From: Mycobacterium branderi
GTDB lineage: Bacteria > Actinomycetota > Actinomycetes > Mycobacteriales > Mycobacteriaceae
Assembly (NCBI RefSeq): GCF_010728725.1
Contig: NZ_AP022606.1
Span: forward strand, 1,302,001 to 1,366,000
Direction: 5' to 3'
Length of the DNA: 64,000 nt
Shown in pieces: positions 51,276 to 60,789 of the stretch; within the stretch, counting starts at the first letter, position 1; the number at the start of each line of letters is the position of its first letter. Position numbers and translations under genes: made by a program. The notes below the pieces were generated by a model. That model saw only the letters and a program-made list of their open reading frames with translations, ran no database searches and was not told where the DNA came from.

Positions 51276-51746
51276 GTGCGCCCCGAGGAGGCCGAGTTCG
51301 TCGACCGCATCGGCTTGTTCTTCGAGGGGCTGGGCGCGCCGCGGACGATGGGCCGGGTCTACGGCTGGCTGATGATCTGCGATCCACCGCAGCAATCGTT
51401 GACCGAATTGGCGACGGCGCTGTCGGTGAGCAAGGCATCCGTCAGCACGGTGGCTCGGCAACTGCAGACGGCCGGGATGATCGAGCGGCTTCCGTCGGCG
51501 TCTCGTCGACACCTCTACCGCATCACTCCCGGCGGCTTCACCCACGTCCTCAACGTGCAATTGAGCCTCATGAAGCCGGGGGTGCACGCCGCCGACTTCG
51601 GCCTGCAGCTGCTCGGCGAGGACCGTGCCGAACAACGCGAGCGGCTCGAGGATTTCAGGGATTTCTGCGAGTTCTGCAACAACGACTACCGCGACGAGTT
51701 GGCGCGGTTGTGGACGGACTACCGGGACAAGAGGAGGAAGCGGTGA
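51276..51746 (+). CDS. MarR/GbsR-family transcription regulator
   Basis: The 156-residue regulator has a winged helix around residues 40-85 (SLTELATALSVSKASVSTVARQLQTAGMIERL, locator) and a C-terminal helical dimer region. It starts at a GTG just after a perfect palindrome, so it probably autoregulates. It overlaps the methyltransferase gene by 4 bp. GbsR-type members sense small ligands; the ligand here is unknown. Confidence 0.87.
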   Translation: MRPEEAEFVDRIGLFFEGLGAPRTMGRVYGWLMICDPPQQSLTELATALSVSKASVSTVARQLQTAGMIERLPSASRRHLYRITPGGFTHVLNVQLSLMKPGVHAADFGLQLLGEDRAEQRERLEDFRDFCEFCNNDYRDELARLWTDYRDKRRKR

Positions 51747-52552
51747 CGGGCAAGGTGGACTTCTCCGGCGTGCGCTGGGGCTCGGTGGAGTGGACGAACC
51801 TGTGCACGCTGTACCTACGCGCCTACGAAAGCCGGTTGGCGCAACCCATTCTCGGCGACCGGGCCGCCGCCGAGGCCGTGGAGCGGATCGACTACGACTG
51901 GGCCCGCGTGCACCGCAGGGTCCAGCCGTCGATCTACCAGTTCCTGGTTGCGTTGCGCGCCAAGCAACTTGACGATTGGGCGGCCGACTTCTTAAACCAG
52001 AACCCGGACGCCGTGGTCGTACATCTGGGCTGCGGGCTGGACACCCGGTACCAGCGGCTGCAGCCGGCACAGCAGTGGTTCGACGTCGACGTCCCGCAAG
52101 TGATCAACTTGCGTCGCCAGCTGTACGACGACACCAACGGCTACCGGATGATCGGGTCCTCGGTGACCGATCCGCAATGGCTCGGCCAGGTGCCGGCGGG
52201 CCGTAACGCGTTGATCGTCGCCGAAGGGCTGCTGATGTATCTGACCGAGGCCGAGATACGTGACCTACTGCAGCGGCTGCTCGATCGGTTCGACCACGGT
52301 GAACTGCTGGCAGACCTCGGGGCGTGGTGGGGACCCCGACTGTCCAAGGTGATCACGTCGGGAATCACCAAATCCGGCACGCGCGACGGCCGCGAATTCA
52401 GCGAGTGGAACCCGCGGCTGAAACTCGGCGAGATATCACCGATTATCGACGCGACGAAAATCCCGTTGCGGCCGCAACGCGCGCTCTACCGGATACTCGG
52501 CGCAATCCCGGTCGTCAGGAACTCTGACCGGCTGTTTCGATTTCGGTTTTGA
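51743..52552 (+). CDS. Class I SAM methyltransferase, leucine-carboxyl-methyltransferase-like
   Basis: The 269-residue protein is of the PPM/LCMT-like group that is expanded in mycobacteria. The SAM site VVHLGCGLDTRYQRL and downstream FDVDVPQV and LIVAEGLLMYLTEAEIRDLL are the hallmarks. An AGGAGG site precedes the GTG. The acceptor is unknown; O-methylation of a carboxylate or hydroxyl is likely. It is controlled with the MarR-type gene and ends in a 38-bp convergent overlap with the TetR gene. Confidence 0.85.
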   Translation: MTGKVDFSGVRWGSVEWTNLCTLYLRAYESRLAQPILGDRAAAEAVERIDYDWARVHRRVQPSIYQFLVALRAKQLDDWAADFLNQNPDAVVVHLGCGLDTRYQRLQPAQQWFDVDVPQVINLRRQLYDDTNGYRMIGSSVTDPQWLGQVPAGRNALIVAEGLLMYLTEAEIRDLLQRLLDRFDHGELLADLGAWWGPRLSKVITSGITKSGTRDGREFSEWNPRLKLGEISPIIDATKIPLRPQRALYRILGAIPVVRNSDRLFRFRF

Positions 52553-53171
52553 CGCCGAGCGGTGACTCCGCACGGATCGTCTCGTCGCGAATCAGGCCCC
52601 GCAGCAGCGCGGTGCTGAACTCGGCGGCGATCTCCTGCGCGGTGCGACGGCCGTGTGGCCGCAGCCACCGGTAGGCGCCCAGCGTCATCCCGATATAGCC
52701 CAGTGCCAGCACATGCGAATCGCATTCGTAGAACTCGCCGCTGGCGATGCCGCGGTCGATGAGGCCATGCACGTGCTCGTAGACCTGGATCTCCTTCTCG
52801 CGCACGGCGGCGACCTGTTCCTCGGTGAACCACTCGGTGATGTAGGGCTGCTCCTGGAAGTACACCGCCGCGCCTTCGGGGTTGGCCGCGATCTGGTTGA
52901 GCAGTCGCACCGTGTACTGATACAGCGCCTCGCGCGCGGAGATCGACGGGTCGTCGTGCACTGCCGCCAGCGTGCGCTCGGCAGCCTGCTGGTAGATGTC
53001 GTAGAGGATCAGCGACTTGCTGGCGTAGTAGTGGTAGACCGTGGCCTTGTTCAGCCCGACGACGTCGGCGACGTCGTCCATCCGGGTACCGTGGTAGCCG
53101 CGTGCGGCAAACAGTTTGGTGGCAACGGCCAGCAACTCTTCGCGGCGGGAGAGCCCGTTCTCGGATGGCAT
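52515..53171 (-). CDS. TetR-family regulator (Rv0158 counterpart)
   Basis: The 218-residue TetR protein has a helix-turn-helix in residues ~9-55 (LLAVATKLFAARGYHGTRM, then VGLNKATVYHYYASKSLIL) and a KstR2-like ligand domain (PYITEWFTEEQVAAVREKE, GYIGMTLGAYRWL). The ATG at 53171 fits the family. It sits beside the pnt genes as Rv0158 does in M. tuberculosis. The ligand is unknown. It marks the right edge of the accessory region. Confidence 0.88.
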   Translation of the reverse strand: MPSENGLSRREELLAVATKLFAARGYHGTRMDDVADVVGLNKATVYHYYASKSLILYDIYQQAAERTLAAVHDDPSISAREALYQYTVRLLNQIAANPEGAAVYFQEQPYITEWFTEEQVAAVREKEIQVYEHVHGLIDRGIASGEFYECDSHVLALGYIGMTLGAYRWLRPHGRRTAQEIAAEFSTALLRGLIRDETIRAESPLGVKTEIETAGQSS

Positions 53172-53311
53172 GTGTACTCCCTGTCGGCCGGCCGGGTCCA
53201 CGTGCCGGTATCAATCAACTGGTTAGTAGTCTAGGCAACCACTGTCGCGCCGTTGCGCGATGGGACTAGACTTGCCTGGCGAATCGAGTCGTCTAGTCGA
53301 GAGGTGCTCAG

Positions 53312-53443
53312 ATGAATCCCGATCCTGACCCGAGCTACGACTTTTCCGACGAGCTTGAGTTCTACTTCAAGTACATGCCATGGGGTTTCCGCGGCGTCGT
53401 CGACGGCGCCGGCTACCCGCCGCCAAACTATCCACCCGTCTAA
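53312..53443 (+). CDS. Small 43-residue protein between TetR and pntB
   Basis: A short frame encodes 43 residues beginning MNPDPDPSYDFSDELEFYFK and ending in a PPPNYPPV tail. A GAGAGG site is 8 bp ahead of the ATG. It is acidic in the first half and aromatic throughout (many Tyr, Phe and Trp), with no signal peptide. I recall a small gene at this place in M. tuberculosis (Rv0157A). Codon pattern and ribosome-binding site support a real gene; function is unknown. Confidence 0.6.
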   Translation: MNPDPDPSYDFSDELEFYFKYMPWGFRGVVDGAGYPPPNYPPV

Positions 53444-53503
53444 CAGCACAAGACGCACAATCGCACCATTCGGTTCCCGAACATGCGATTCTGCGTCTGC
53501 TCG

Positions 53504-54928
53504 TCAGAGGGCCTTGAGCTCCTCAGTCACTTCTGACACCGACTTCTTGGCATCGCCGAACAGCATCGTGGTGCCCTCGGCGTAGAACAGCGGGTTGTCG
53601 ATGCCCGCGAACCCCGAATTCATCGACCGCTTGAGCACGATCACCGACTTGGACTTGTCCACGTTGAGGATTGGCATGCCGTAGATCGGGCTGGACGCCT
53701 CGTTGCGGGCGGCCGGGTTGGTGACGTCGTTGGCGCCGATGACGATCGTGACGTCGGTGCGAGCGAACTCGTCGTTGATGTCGTCCATGTCCTTCATCGC
53801 GTCGTAGTCGACCTCGGCCTCGGCCAGCAGCACGTTCATGTGGCCGGGCATCCGGCCGGCGACCGGGTGGATCGCGTATTTGACCGGCACGCCACGGCTT
53901 TCCAGCAGCGTGGCCATGTCCTTGACCGCATGCTGGGCCTGCGCGACCGCCAGCCCGTAACCCGGCACCACGATCACCTGGTTGGCGTAGGCCATCTGGA
54001 TCGCGGCATCGGCCGCCGAGGTGGACTTGACGTGCTTGTCGCCGCCGTCGCCGCCGCCCGGCGCCACCCCGCCGCCGCCGAACCCGCCCGCCACGATCGC
54101 TGGGATGGAGCGGTTCATCGCCTTGGCCATCAAATTCGTCAGGATCGAACCCGAGGCGCCGACGATCATGCCGGCGACGATCATCGCGGTGTTGTTCAGC
54201 GCCAACCCCGCGGCCGCCGCCGAAAGACCGGTCATCGCGTTCAGCATCGAGATGACGACGGGCATGTCGGCACCGCCGATGGGCAGCACCACCATCAGCC
54301 CCAGCACGCCGGCGGCGGCCAGCAACCCGATCATCCACCACAACGACACCCCGCCGCTGCCCGGCTGGGCGCCGAGCCCGATGACCACCGCGGCGGCGAT
54401 GGCGCCGGCCAGCAGCAGCAGGTTCAGCGGCTGTTGCGCCTTGCCGATACCGATCGGCCTGCCGGAGATGATCTCCTGCAGCTTGCCGAACGCGACCAGT
54501 GAGCCCCAGAACGAAATCGACCCGATGATGGCGCCGAACAACGACGCCACCACGACGTGCGCGGTCGGTGACTCATCCGGCGGGAACGCCGAAAAGCCGG
54601 TCGTGTCAATGAATTCCGAGAGTGCGATCAAGGCGACGGTGCCACCGCCGACGCCGTTGAAGAACGCCACCAGTTGCGGCATCGCCGTCATCTTGGTCAG
54701 CCGCGCCGGCGGCACGCCGAGCACCACGCCGAGCACCAGGCCGGCGATGATCAGCGGCCAGTGATGGGTGTGCCGGATCAGGATCAGCGTGGCGGCCACG
54801 GCGATCGCCATGCCGAGCGCGGCGATCAAGTTGCCGCGCACCGCGGTCTTGGGCCCGGTCAGGCCCATCAGCCCGTAGATGAACAGCGCGAACGAGATGA
54901 TGTAGAGAACCGTGACGAGGTAGCTCAT
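53504..54928 (-). CDS. pntB: NAD(P) transhydrogenase beta subunit PntB
   Basis: The 474-residue subunit has about eight to nine transmembrane helices (residues ~5-260) and a C-terminal NADP-binding domain (from about 290) with VIVVPGYGLAVAQAQHAV and a GANDVTNPAAR loop. Together with PntAa and PntAb it couples proton flow to hydride transfer from NADH to NADP. The ATG overlaps the pntAb stop by 4 bp. Confidence 0.95.
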   Translation of the reverse strand: MSYLVTVLYIISFALFIYGLMGLTGPKTAVRGNLIAALGMAIAVAATLILIRHTHHWPLIIAGLVLGVVLGVPPARLTKMTAMPQLVAFFNGVGGGTVALIALSEFIDTTGFSAFPPDESPTAHVVVASLFGAIIGSISFWGSLVAFGKLQEIISGRPIGIGKAQQPLNLLLLAGAIAAAVVIGLGAQPGSGGVSLWWMIGLLAAAGVLGLMVVLPIGGADMPVVISMLNAMTGLSAAAAGLALNNTAMIVAGMIVGASGSILTNLMAKAMNRSIPAIVAGGFGGGGVAPGGGDGGDKHVKSTSAADAAIQMAYANQVIVVPGYGLAVAQAQHAVKDMATLLESRGVPVKYAIHPVAGRMPGHMNVLLAEAEVDYDAMKDMDDINDEFARTDVTIVIGANDVTNPAARNEASSPIYGMPILNVDKSKSVIVLKRSMNSGFAGIDNPLFYAEGTTMLFGDAKKSVSEVTEELKAL

Positions 54929-55251
54929 TTCGCCACCGGCTCCTCGGATTTCACCGGAGCGGGCTTCTTGCCCTTGAACATGCCCAGCATCCGGTCGGTG
55001 ACGATGAAACCGCCGATCACGTTCAGCGTGCCGAACACCAAGGCAACGAACAGGATGATCTGCAACGCGGGCGACGGGTGTTCGATCGTTCCGAGCACCA
55101 GCAGCGCGCCGAGCACCACGATGCCGTGGATGGCGTTGGTGCCCGACATCAGCGGGGTGTGCAGTGTGTTGGGCACTTTGGAGATCACGGCAAAGCCGAC
55201 GAACCCGGACAGCACCAGGATCGCCAGGTTGGCCAGAAGTTCGTCGTACAT
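54925..55251 (-). CDS. pntAb: NAD(P) transhydrogenase alpha subunit, membrane part PntAb
   Basis: The 108-residue membrane protein has three helices: ANLAILVLSGFVGFAVI, AIHGIVVLGALLVLGTI and LQIILFVALVFGTLNVIGGF. It carries the membrane portion of the alpha subunit, which is split from the soluble part in mycobacteria. It begins at an ATG directly after the pntAa stop and overlaps pntB. Confidence 0.94.
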   Translation of the reverse strand: MYDELLANLAILVLSGFVGFAVISKVPNTLHTPLMSGTNAIHGIVVLGALLVLGTIEHPSPALQIILFVALVFGTLNVIGGFIVTDRMLGMFKGKKPAPVKSEEPVAK

Positions 55252-56343
55252 CTAGCTGTCCTCTCTGCGTGTCACACAGGCGGCGGCTACGACTTCGTCG
55301 TCGAAATCCGGGGCCAGCTTGCCGTCCTTGATCAGCAGTTCCAGCAGCGCGGTGATGTTCTTGCTGTAGAGCTCGCTGGCGTGCTCGGGCATGGTCGCCG
55401 GCAGGTTCAGCGGCGCGGCGATCGTGACGTCGTGTTTGACGACGGTTTTGCCCGGCTCGGTGAGCTCACAGTTCCCGCCTGCCTCCCCCGCGAGGTCGAC
55501 AACCACGCTGCCGGGTTTCATGCCTTGCACCGCCGCAGCGGTCACCAGCCGCGGCGCCGGCTTGCCCGGCACCAGCGCGGTGGTGATCACCACGTCGAAC
55601 CCGGTGATGGCCTCCTCCAAGGCCTTCTGCTGCTGCGCGCGTTCCTCGTCGGTGAGCTCGCGGGCGTAGCCGCCCTCACCGGACGCGTCGATACCCACGT
55701 CCAGCCATTGCGCGCCGACCGAGCGCACCTGGTCGGCCACCTCGGGGCGCACGTCGTAGCCGGAGGTGCGCGCCCCGAGCCGCTTGGCCGTCGCCAGCGC
55801 CTGCAGGCCCGCCACCCCGACGCCGAGGACCAACACCGTGGCCGGCTTCACCGTGCCCGCCGCCGTGGTCAGCATCGGGAAGAACCGGGTCGACTCGGAG
55901 GCCGCCAGCAGCACAGCCTTGTAGCCGGCCACGTTGGCTTGCGACGACAATGCGTCCATCGCCTGGGCCCGGGAGATCCGCGGGATCGCCTCCAGCGCAA
56001 AGGCCTGCACGCCGGCCTTGGTCAGCGCGTCGATCTGGTTGTCGGCGTTGCGCGGCGCCAGGAACCCGATCAGCGTCTGGCCTTTATGGAGTCGAGTGAC
56101 CTCTTCCGCGGTCGGGGGTGCCACCTTGACGACGATGTCGGCGGCCCAGGCATCGCCGATGCTGGCTCCGGCCTCGGTGTAGAGCTCGTCGGGAAGCAAC
56201 GCGCGCTCCCCGGCGCCGGATTCCACGACCACCCCGACGCCGCTCTTGACCAGCGGGCCGACCGCCTTGGGCACCAGCGCGACCCGTCGCTCGTCGGCCC
56301 CGGACTCGGCGACCACCCCGACCGTCGTCTGCGTTTCCGTCAT
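55252..56343 (-). CDS. pntAa: NAD(P) transhydrogenase alpha subunit, soluble part PntAa
   Basis: This 363-residue NAD-binding subunit, related to alanine dehydrogenase, starts VGVVAESGADERRVALVPKA. The Rossmann loop is VLVLGVGVAGLQALATAKRLG at about residues 160-180. Length agrees with the M. tuberculosis protein (about 366 aa). The ATG at 56343 is preferred; a frame extension upstream is non-coding. It is the first gene of the pntAa-pntAb-pntB operon. Confidence 0.95.
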   Translation of the reverse strand: MTETQTTVGVVAESGADERRVALVPKAVGPLVKSGVGVVVESGAGERALLPDELYTEAGASIGDAWAADIVVKVAPPTAEEVTRLHKGQTLIGFLAPRNADNQIDALTKAGVQAFALEAIPRISRAQAMDALSSQANVAGYKAVLLAASESTRFFPMLTTAAGTVKPATVLVLGVGVAGLQALATAKRLGARTSGYDVRPEVADQVRSVGAQWLDVGIDASGEGGYARELTDEERAQQQKALEEAITGFDVVITTALVPGKPAPRLVTAAAVQGMKPGSVVVDLAGEAGGNCELTEPGKTVVKHDVTIAAPLNLPATMPEHASELYSKNITALLELLIKDGKLAPDFDDEVVAAACVTRREDS

Positions 56344-56384
56344 GACGCTCCTACCCCATTGGATCGGCACTCACCTTATCGTCG

Positions 56385-56846
56385 TCACCACAGCGGGATG
56401 TCCGCGCCGTACTCCGCTTCGGGGCGTGGCCCGAAGTAGCGGCGTTCGGACTCGGCGATCGCGACGTCGTTGATGCTGGCTTCCCGCCGCGACATCAGGC
56501 CGGTGTCGGCGAACTCCCACAGCTCGTTGCCGTAGCTGCGATACCACTGGCCGGCGTCGTCGTGCCATTCGTACTGGAACCGCACCGCGATCCGGTTTCC
56601 GCTGAACGCCCACAGGCTTTTGCGCAGGCAATAGTCGAGTTCGATCTGCCACTTGCGGGTCAGAAAGGCGACGATCTCGTCGCGCCCGACGATGTGCAGG
56701 TCGCGGTTGCGCCAGTGCGAATCGACCGTGTAGGCGGCCGCGACCTTTTCCGGGTCGCGGGTATTCCAGGCGTCCTCGGCGGACTGGACCTTCTGCATTG
56801 CGGTCTCGAGCGTGAACGGCGGAAGCGGCGGTCGGGTCTCGGGCAT
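56385..56846 (-). CDS. DUF1348/SnoaL-like (NTF2-fold) protein
   Basis: The 153-residue protein has the NTF2/SnoaL cone fold. It shows [21 protein letters not shown] at the N-terminus, [20 protein letters not shown] in the middle, and [22 protein letters not shown], typical of DUF1348. Activity is unknown. It diverges from fadE2 with only 28 bp between start codons and lies upstream of pntAa on the same strand. Confidence 0.83.
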   Translation of the reverse strand: MPETRPPLPPFTLETAMQKVQSAEDAWNTRDPEKVAAAYTVDSHWRNRDLHIVGRDEIVAFLTRKWQIELDYCLRKSLWAFSGNRIAVRFQYEWHDDAGQWYRSYGNELWEFADTGLMSRREASINDVAIAESERRYFGPRPEAEYGADIPLW

Positions 56847-56874
56847 GCCACCATGCTGGCTTATCGTGACCGTC

Positions 56875-58098
56875 ATGGACTTCGCGATGTCGGCCAAGGG
56901 CAACGACTACCACAAGCGGCTGTCCGACTTCATGACCCAGTACGTTTTCCCGGCCGAGGCCGAATACGACCGCTACCGCCACGAAGCCGGTCCCGGCGAC
57001 CACACCGTGCCGCCGATCGTCGAAGAACTCAAGATCAAAGCCAAAGAACGCGGGCTGTGGAACCTGTTCCTGCCCGCCGAGTCGGGGCTGACCAACCTGG
57101 AATACGCCCCGCTGGCCGAGCAGACCGGGTGGAGCGTGGAGATCGCTCCGGAGGCGCTCAACTGCGCAGCGCCGGACACGGGCAACATGGAAATCCTGCA
57201 CATGTTCGCCACCGACGAGCAGCGCAGGCAGTGGCTGCAACCGCTGCTCGACGGCCAGATCCGCAGCGCGTTCTCGATGACCGAACCCGCGGTCGCGTCC
57301 AGCGACGCCCGCAACATCGAAACCACCGTCACCCGCGACGGCGGCGACTACGTCATCAACGGCCGCAAATGGTGGACGTCGGGCGCGGCCGACCCCCGCT
57401 GCAAGCTGCTGATCGTGATGGGCCGGACCAATCCGGACGCGGCCAGCCATCAGCAGCAGTCGATGATCCTGGTGCCGATCGACACTCCGGGAGTGACCGT
57501 CGTGCGCTCGACGTCCGTGTTCGGCTGGCAAGACCAGCACGGGCACTGCGAGGTGATCTACGACAACGTCCGGGTGCCGACCACCAATCTGCTGGGCGAG
57601 GAAGGCGCCGGCTTCGCGATCGCGCAGGCGAGGCTGGGACCGGGGCGCATCCACCATTGCATGCGCGCCCTGGGTGCGGCCGAACGCGCGCTGGCGCTGA
57701 TGGTCAACCGGGCCCGTAACCGGGTGGCGTTCGGCCGGCCGCTGGCCGAGCAGGGCGTGGTGCAGCAGGCAATCGCCAAGTCCCGCAACGAAATAGACCA
57801 AGCCAGGCTGCTATGTGAGAAGGCGGCGTGGACCATCGATCAGCACGGCAACAAGGCCGCCCACTTGTTGGTGTCGCAGATCAAGGCGGTGGCTCCGCAG
57901 GTGGCCTGCGATGTGATCGACCGCGCCATCCAGGTGCACGGCGCGGCCGGCGTCAGTGACGACACACCGCTGGCCCGGCTGTACGGCTGGCATCGCGCGA
58001 TGCGGATCTTCGACGGTCCCGACGAGGTGCACCTTCGGTCGATCGCCCGTGCCGAAATCGGCCGGGAGAAAAGCCCTTTCGCGGCGGCGGTTACCTAA
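56875..58098 (+). CDS. fadE2: Acyl-CoA dehydrogenase FadE2
   Basis: This 407-residue acyl-CoA dehydrogenase has the flavin motif [19 protein letters not shown] and GLWNLFLP early. The C-terminal DAIxQxxG-like region is [35 protein letters not shown]. It belongs to the ACAD10/11-like branch, as suggested by [15 protein letters not shown]. The ATG at 56875 matches the length of M. tuberculosis FadE2 (about 403 aa). It lies two bases upstream of ptbB. Confidence 0.92.
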   Translation: MDFAMSAKGNDYHKRLSDFMTQYVFPAEAEYDRYRHEAGPGDHTVPPIVEELKIKAKERGLWNLFLPAESGLTNLEYAPLAEQTGWSVEIAPEALNCAAPDTGNMEILHMFATDEQRRQWLQPLLDGQIRSAFSMTEPAVASSDARNIETTVTRDGGDYVINGRKWWTSGAADPRCKLLIVMGRTNPDAASHQQQSMILVPIDTPGVTVVRSTSVFGWQDQHGHCEVIYDNVRVPTTNLLGEEGAGFAIAQARLGPGRIHHCMRALGAAERALALMVNRARNRVAFGRPLAEQGVVQQAIAKSRNEIDQARLLCEKAAWTIDQHGNKAAHLLVSQIKAVAPQVACDVIDRAIQVHGAAGVSDDTPLARLYGWHRAMRIFDGPDEVHLRSIARAEIGREKSPFAAAVT

Positions 58099-58099
58099 C

Positions 58100-58912
58100 G
58101 TGACGACCGAGATCCGGGAACTGCCCGGCGCGCTGAACTTCCGCGACGTGGCGCTGTCGGCAGGCATTCGGCCCGGCCGGCTGTTTCGCTCCGGTGAGCT
58201 GAGCCAACTCGACGACGACGGCCGTGACGCACTGAACCGGCTGGGCATCACCGATGTCGCGGACCTGCGCTCGCCACGCGAGGTCGAGCGACGGGGCCCG
58301 GGCCGGGTGCCCGACGGCGTCGACATCCACCTGCTGCCGATCCCCGACCTCGCCGCCGAGGAGACGAACGGCGCTGCGCCGCACGAACATGCCTGGCAGC
58401 GGATGATGACCGAGAAGCCCAGCGAGGAGTCGGTCGCCGAGGCCGCCGCCCGCTACATGGTCGACGAGTACCGCCGGTTCCCCACCTACAACGGCGCCCA
58501 GCGTGCGCTGCGCCGGGTCATCATGTTGCTGGCCGCCGGCCGCCCGGTGCTGGCGCACTGCTTCGCGGGCAAGGACCGCACCGGCTTCATGGTCGCGACG
58601 GTGCTCGAAACGATCGGCATCGACCGCGACGCCGTGCTGGCGGACTACCTGCGCAGCAACGACGCCGCCCCGGCGCTGCGGGCGCAGATCCTGGAGATGA
58701 TCAGGCAGCGCTCCGAGACCGAATTGACGCCCGAGGTGATGACATTCACCGAGGCGCGGCTCTCCGACGAGGTGTTGGGCGTCCGCGAGGAGTACCTGGA
58801 CGCCGCGCGGCAGACGATCGATGAGACCTTCGGCTCGCTGGAGGGCTACTTGCGTGACGCCGGGATCACCGAGTCCGACGTGGACCGGCTCCGCGAAGCG
58901 CTGCTGACCTGA
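58100..58912 (+). CDS. ptbB: Tyrosine/lipid phosphatase PtbB (MPtpB type)
   Basis: This 270-residue dual-specificity phosphatase has the P-loop HCFAGKDRTGF with nucleophile Cys154 and Arg160. GALNFRDVA and LFRSGELSQL at the N-terminus and the lid-like helices after residue 90 are typical of MPtpB. In M. tuberculosis the homologue is secreted and removes phosphate from phosphotyrosine and phosphoinositides. No classical signal peptide is seen here either. It is cotranscribed with fadE2. Confidence 0.93.
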   Translation: MTTEIRELPGALNFRDVALSAGIRPGRLFRSGELSQLDDDGRDALNRLGITDVADLRSPREVERRGPGRVPDGVDIHLLPIPDLAAEETNGAAPHEHAWQRMMTEKPSEESVAEAAARYMVDEYRRFPTYNGAQRALRRVIMLLAAGRPVLAHCFAGKDRTGFMVATVLETIGIDRDAVLADYLRSNDAAPALRAQILEMIRQRSETELTPEVMTFTEARLSDEVLGVREEYLDAARQTIDETFGSLEGYLRDAGITESDVDRLREALLT

Positions 58913-58920
58913 AGGGCAGG

Positions 58921-59889
58921 TTACGGCTCGAGCACGACCTTGCCCAACACCCCGCCGTCGGCCAGGGCTTGCAGCGCGGCACGCCCCTCGGACAGCGGAT
59001 ACCGTTGCGGCGGCGGCGGTTTCAATCCCCGGGCCACCAACTGGTTCAGACCCCAGACGAACAGCTTGGCCGAACCCGGGACCTTGTTGAGGTATTCGCC
59101 CCAGGCCACGCCCACCACGCTGACGTTGCGCAGCAGCAGCCGGTTGACCTTGACGGTGGGGATGCCGCCGGCGGCGAAGCCGATCACCAGCAGCTTGCCG
59201 TCCACCGCCAGCACCCGGATGGCGTCGTCGAATGCCGAGCCGCCCACTGGGTCGACGACGATGTCCACCCCGCGGCCGTCGGTGACGTCCCGCACCGCCT
59301 GCGCCCAGCCGTCGGTCAAAGGCAACACCACGTCGGCACCCAGCGATTCGACGAAATCCGTTGCGCCCGTGCGGTGGACCATGGCGATGACCTTGCCGGC
59401 ATCCATCGCCCGGGCGACCTGGATGGCCGCGGTGCCCACGCCTCCGGCGGATCCCAGCACCAGCACCGTGTCGCCGGGCCGCATCGCGGCGCGGCGGGCC
59501 AGTGCGAAGTACATGGTGTTGTAATTCACCAGCAGCGCAACGGCTTCGGCGTCGTCGAGTTCCGCTGGGCTGTGCATGACGTTGTCCAGCGGAACGGCCA
59601 CCTGCTCGGCGAAGCCGCCGAGCATCCCGAACGCCGACACCCGGTCGCCCACGGCGAAACCGGATTCTTCGGGCGCCCAAGCCACCACGCCGGCCGTCTC
59701 CGTGCCGGGGATGAACGGCGGCGGCAGCTTGAGCTGGTATTCGCCCTTGCTCAGCAGCAGGTCAGGAAAGCACACACCGGCGGCGCGCACGTCGACGACC
59801 ACGGTGTTGTCGTTGCCGGCGACGTCGTCGACGTCGGTGTACACCAACCCGGAAGGGCCCGAGAGCTCCTGTACCACACAGGCTTTCAC
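58921..59889 (-). CDS. NADPH:quinone oxidoreductase-like medium-chain reductase (Rv0149 counterpart)
   Basis: The 322-residue zinc-free medium-chain reductase has the QOR-type loop VLVLGSAGGVGTAAIQVARAM at about residues 140-160 and a later DPVGGSAFDDAIR. No zinc ligands are present. Length equals that recalled for Rv0149. It starts at a GTG ten bases after the SDR stop, so the two are cotranscribed. It reduces a quinone or enone with NADPH. Confidence 0.9.
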   Translation of the reverse strand: MKACVVQELSGPSGLVYTDVDDVAGNDNTVVVDVRAAGVCFPDLLLSKGEYQLKLPPPFIPGTETAGVVAWAPEESGFAVGDRVSAFGMLGGFAEQVAVPLDNVMHSPAELDDAEAVALLVNYNTMYFALARRAAMRPGDTVLVLGSAGGVGTAAIQVARAMDAGKVIAMVHRTGATDFVESLGADVVLPLTDGWAQAVRDVTDGRGVDIVVDPVGGSAFDDAIRVLAVDGKLLVIGFAAGGIPTVKVNRLLLRNVSVVGVAWGEYLNKVPGSAKLFVWGLNQLVARGLKPPPPQRYPLSEGRAALQALADGGVLGKVVLEP

Positions 59890-59899
59890 GACCGGTGGC

Positions 59900-60760
59900 T
59901 CAGAGCGAGAACTTCGCCTGCTGTGCTGCGGAAAGGTCGGTAATCGTCGACCACTGCGCGGCCACCTCGTCGACCGACGGCGGCTCCTTGAAGGTCACAC
60001 CTTCGTTTTGGAAGAGCGCGGTCCGCTGCACCTTCCCACCGCCCACGATGAACACCGATCCGGTGTCGTCCGACTCCTCGGTGCACAGGTAGGCCACCAC
60101 CGGCGCCACGTATTCCGGTGTGAGCTTCTCGAACACCTCGGGCGGCAGGATGTCCTGCGTCATCCGCGTTGCGGCGATCGGCGCCAGCGCGTTGGCGTGG
60201 ATGTTGTACTTGGCACCCTCCTGGGCCAGCGTGTTGATCAGACCGACCAGACCCAGCTTGGCCGCGCCGTAGTTGGCCTGGCCGAAGTTGCCGAACAGCC
60301 CGCTGGTCGACGTGGCCACAACCACCCGGCCGAAGCTCTGCTCGCGAAAGTGCGGCCATGCCGCGCGGATGACGTTGTAGCCGCCGTAGAGATGCACTTT
60401 GAGCACGGCGTCCCAGTTCTCGAACGACATCTTGTGGAAAGTGCCGTCCCGCAGAATCCCGGCGTTGCTGACCACGCCGTCGACCTTGCCGAACTCGTCG
60501 AGCGCCGTCTTGATGATGTTCTCGGCGCCCTCTTGTTCGGCCACGCTGTCGTAGTTGGCGACCGCACGCCCGCCCGCGTCCTTGATCTCGGCGACCACTT
60601 GGTCGGCCATCGAATGTCCGGCGCCCGTCCCGTCGCGGGCTCCGCCGAGGTCGTTGACGACGACACTGGCGCCTTCACGCGCCAGGGTCAGCGCGTATTC
60701 GCGCCCCAATCCCCCACCGGCTCCGGTGACGACGACGACGCGATCCTGCACTCCGGGCAT
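59900..60760 (-). CDS. Hydroxyacyl-CoA dehydrogenase-type SDR (Rv0148 counterpart)
   Basis: This 286-residue SDR of the multifunctional-enzyme type 2 branch has loop TGAGGGLGREYA, NDLGGARDGTG after strand 2, SNAGILRDGTF, catalytic Ser in ATSTSGL and Tyr/Lys in YGAAKLGL. These features mark 3-hydroxyacyl-CoA/17-beta-HSD4-like enzymes. Length equals that recalled for Rv0148 (286 aa). The IS110 element has entered just upstream of its start and may have displaced its promoter. Confidence 0.93.
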   Translation of the reverse strand: MPGVQDRVVVVTGAGGGLGREYALTLAREGASVVVNDLGGARDGTGAGHSMADQVVAEIKDAGGRAVANYDSVAEQEGAENIIKTALDEFGKVDGVVSNAGILRDGTFHKMSFENWDAVLKVHLYGGYNVIRAAWPHFREQSFGRVVVATSTSGLFGNFGQANYGAAKLGLVGLINTLAQEGAKYNIHANALAPIAATRMTQDILPPEVFEKLTPEYVAPVVAYLCTEESDDTGSVFIVGGGKVQRTALFQNEGVTFKEPPSVDEVAAQWSTITDLSAAQQAKFSL

Positions 60761-60789
60761 AACTGTCCTAATCGTTTAGTAGGGATGGA

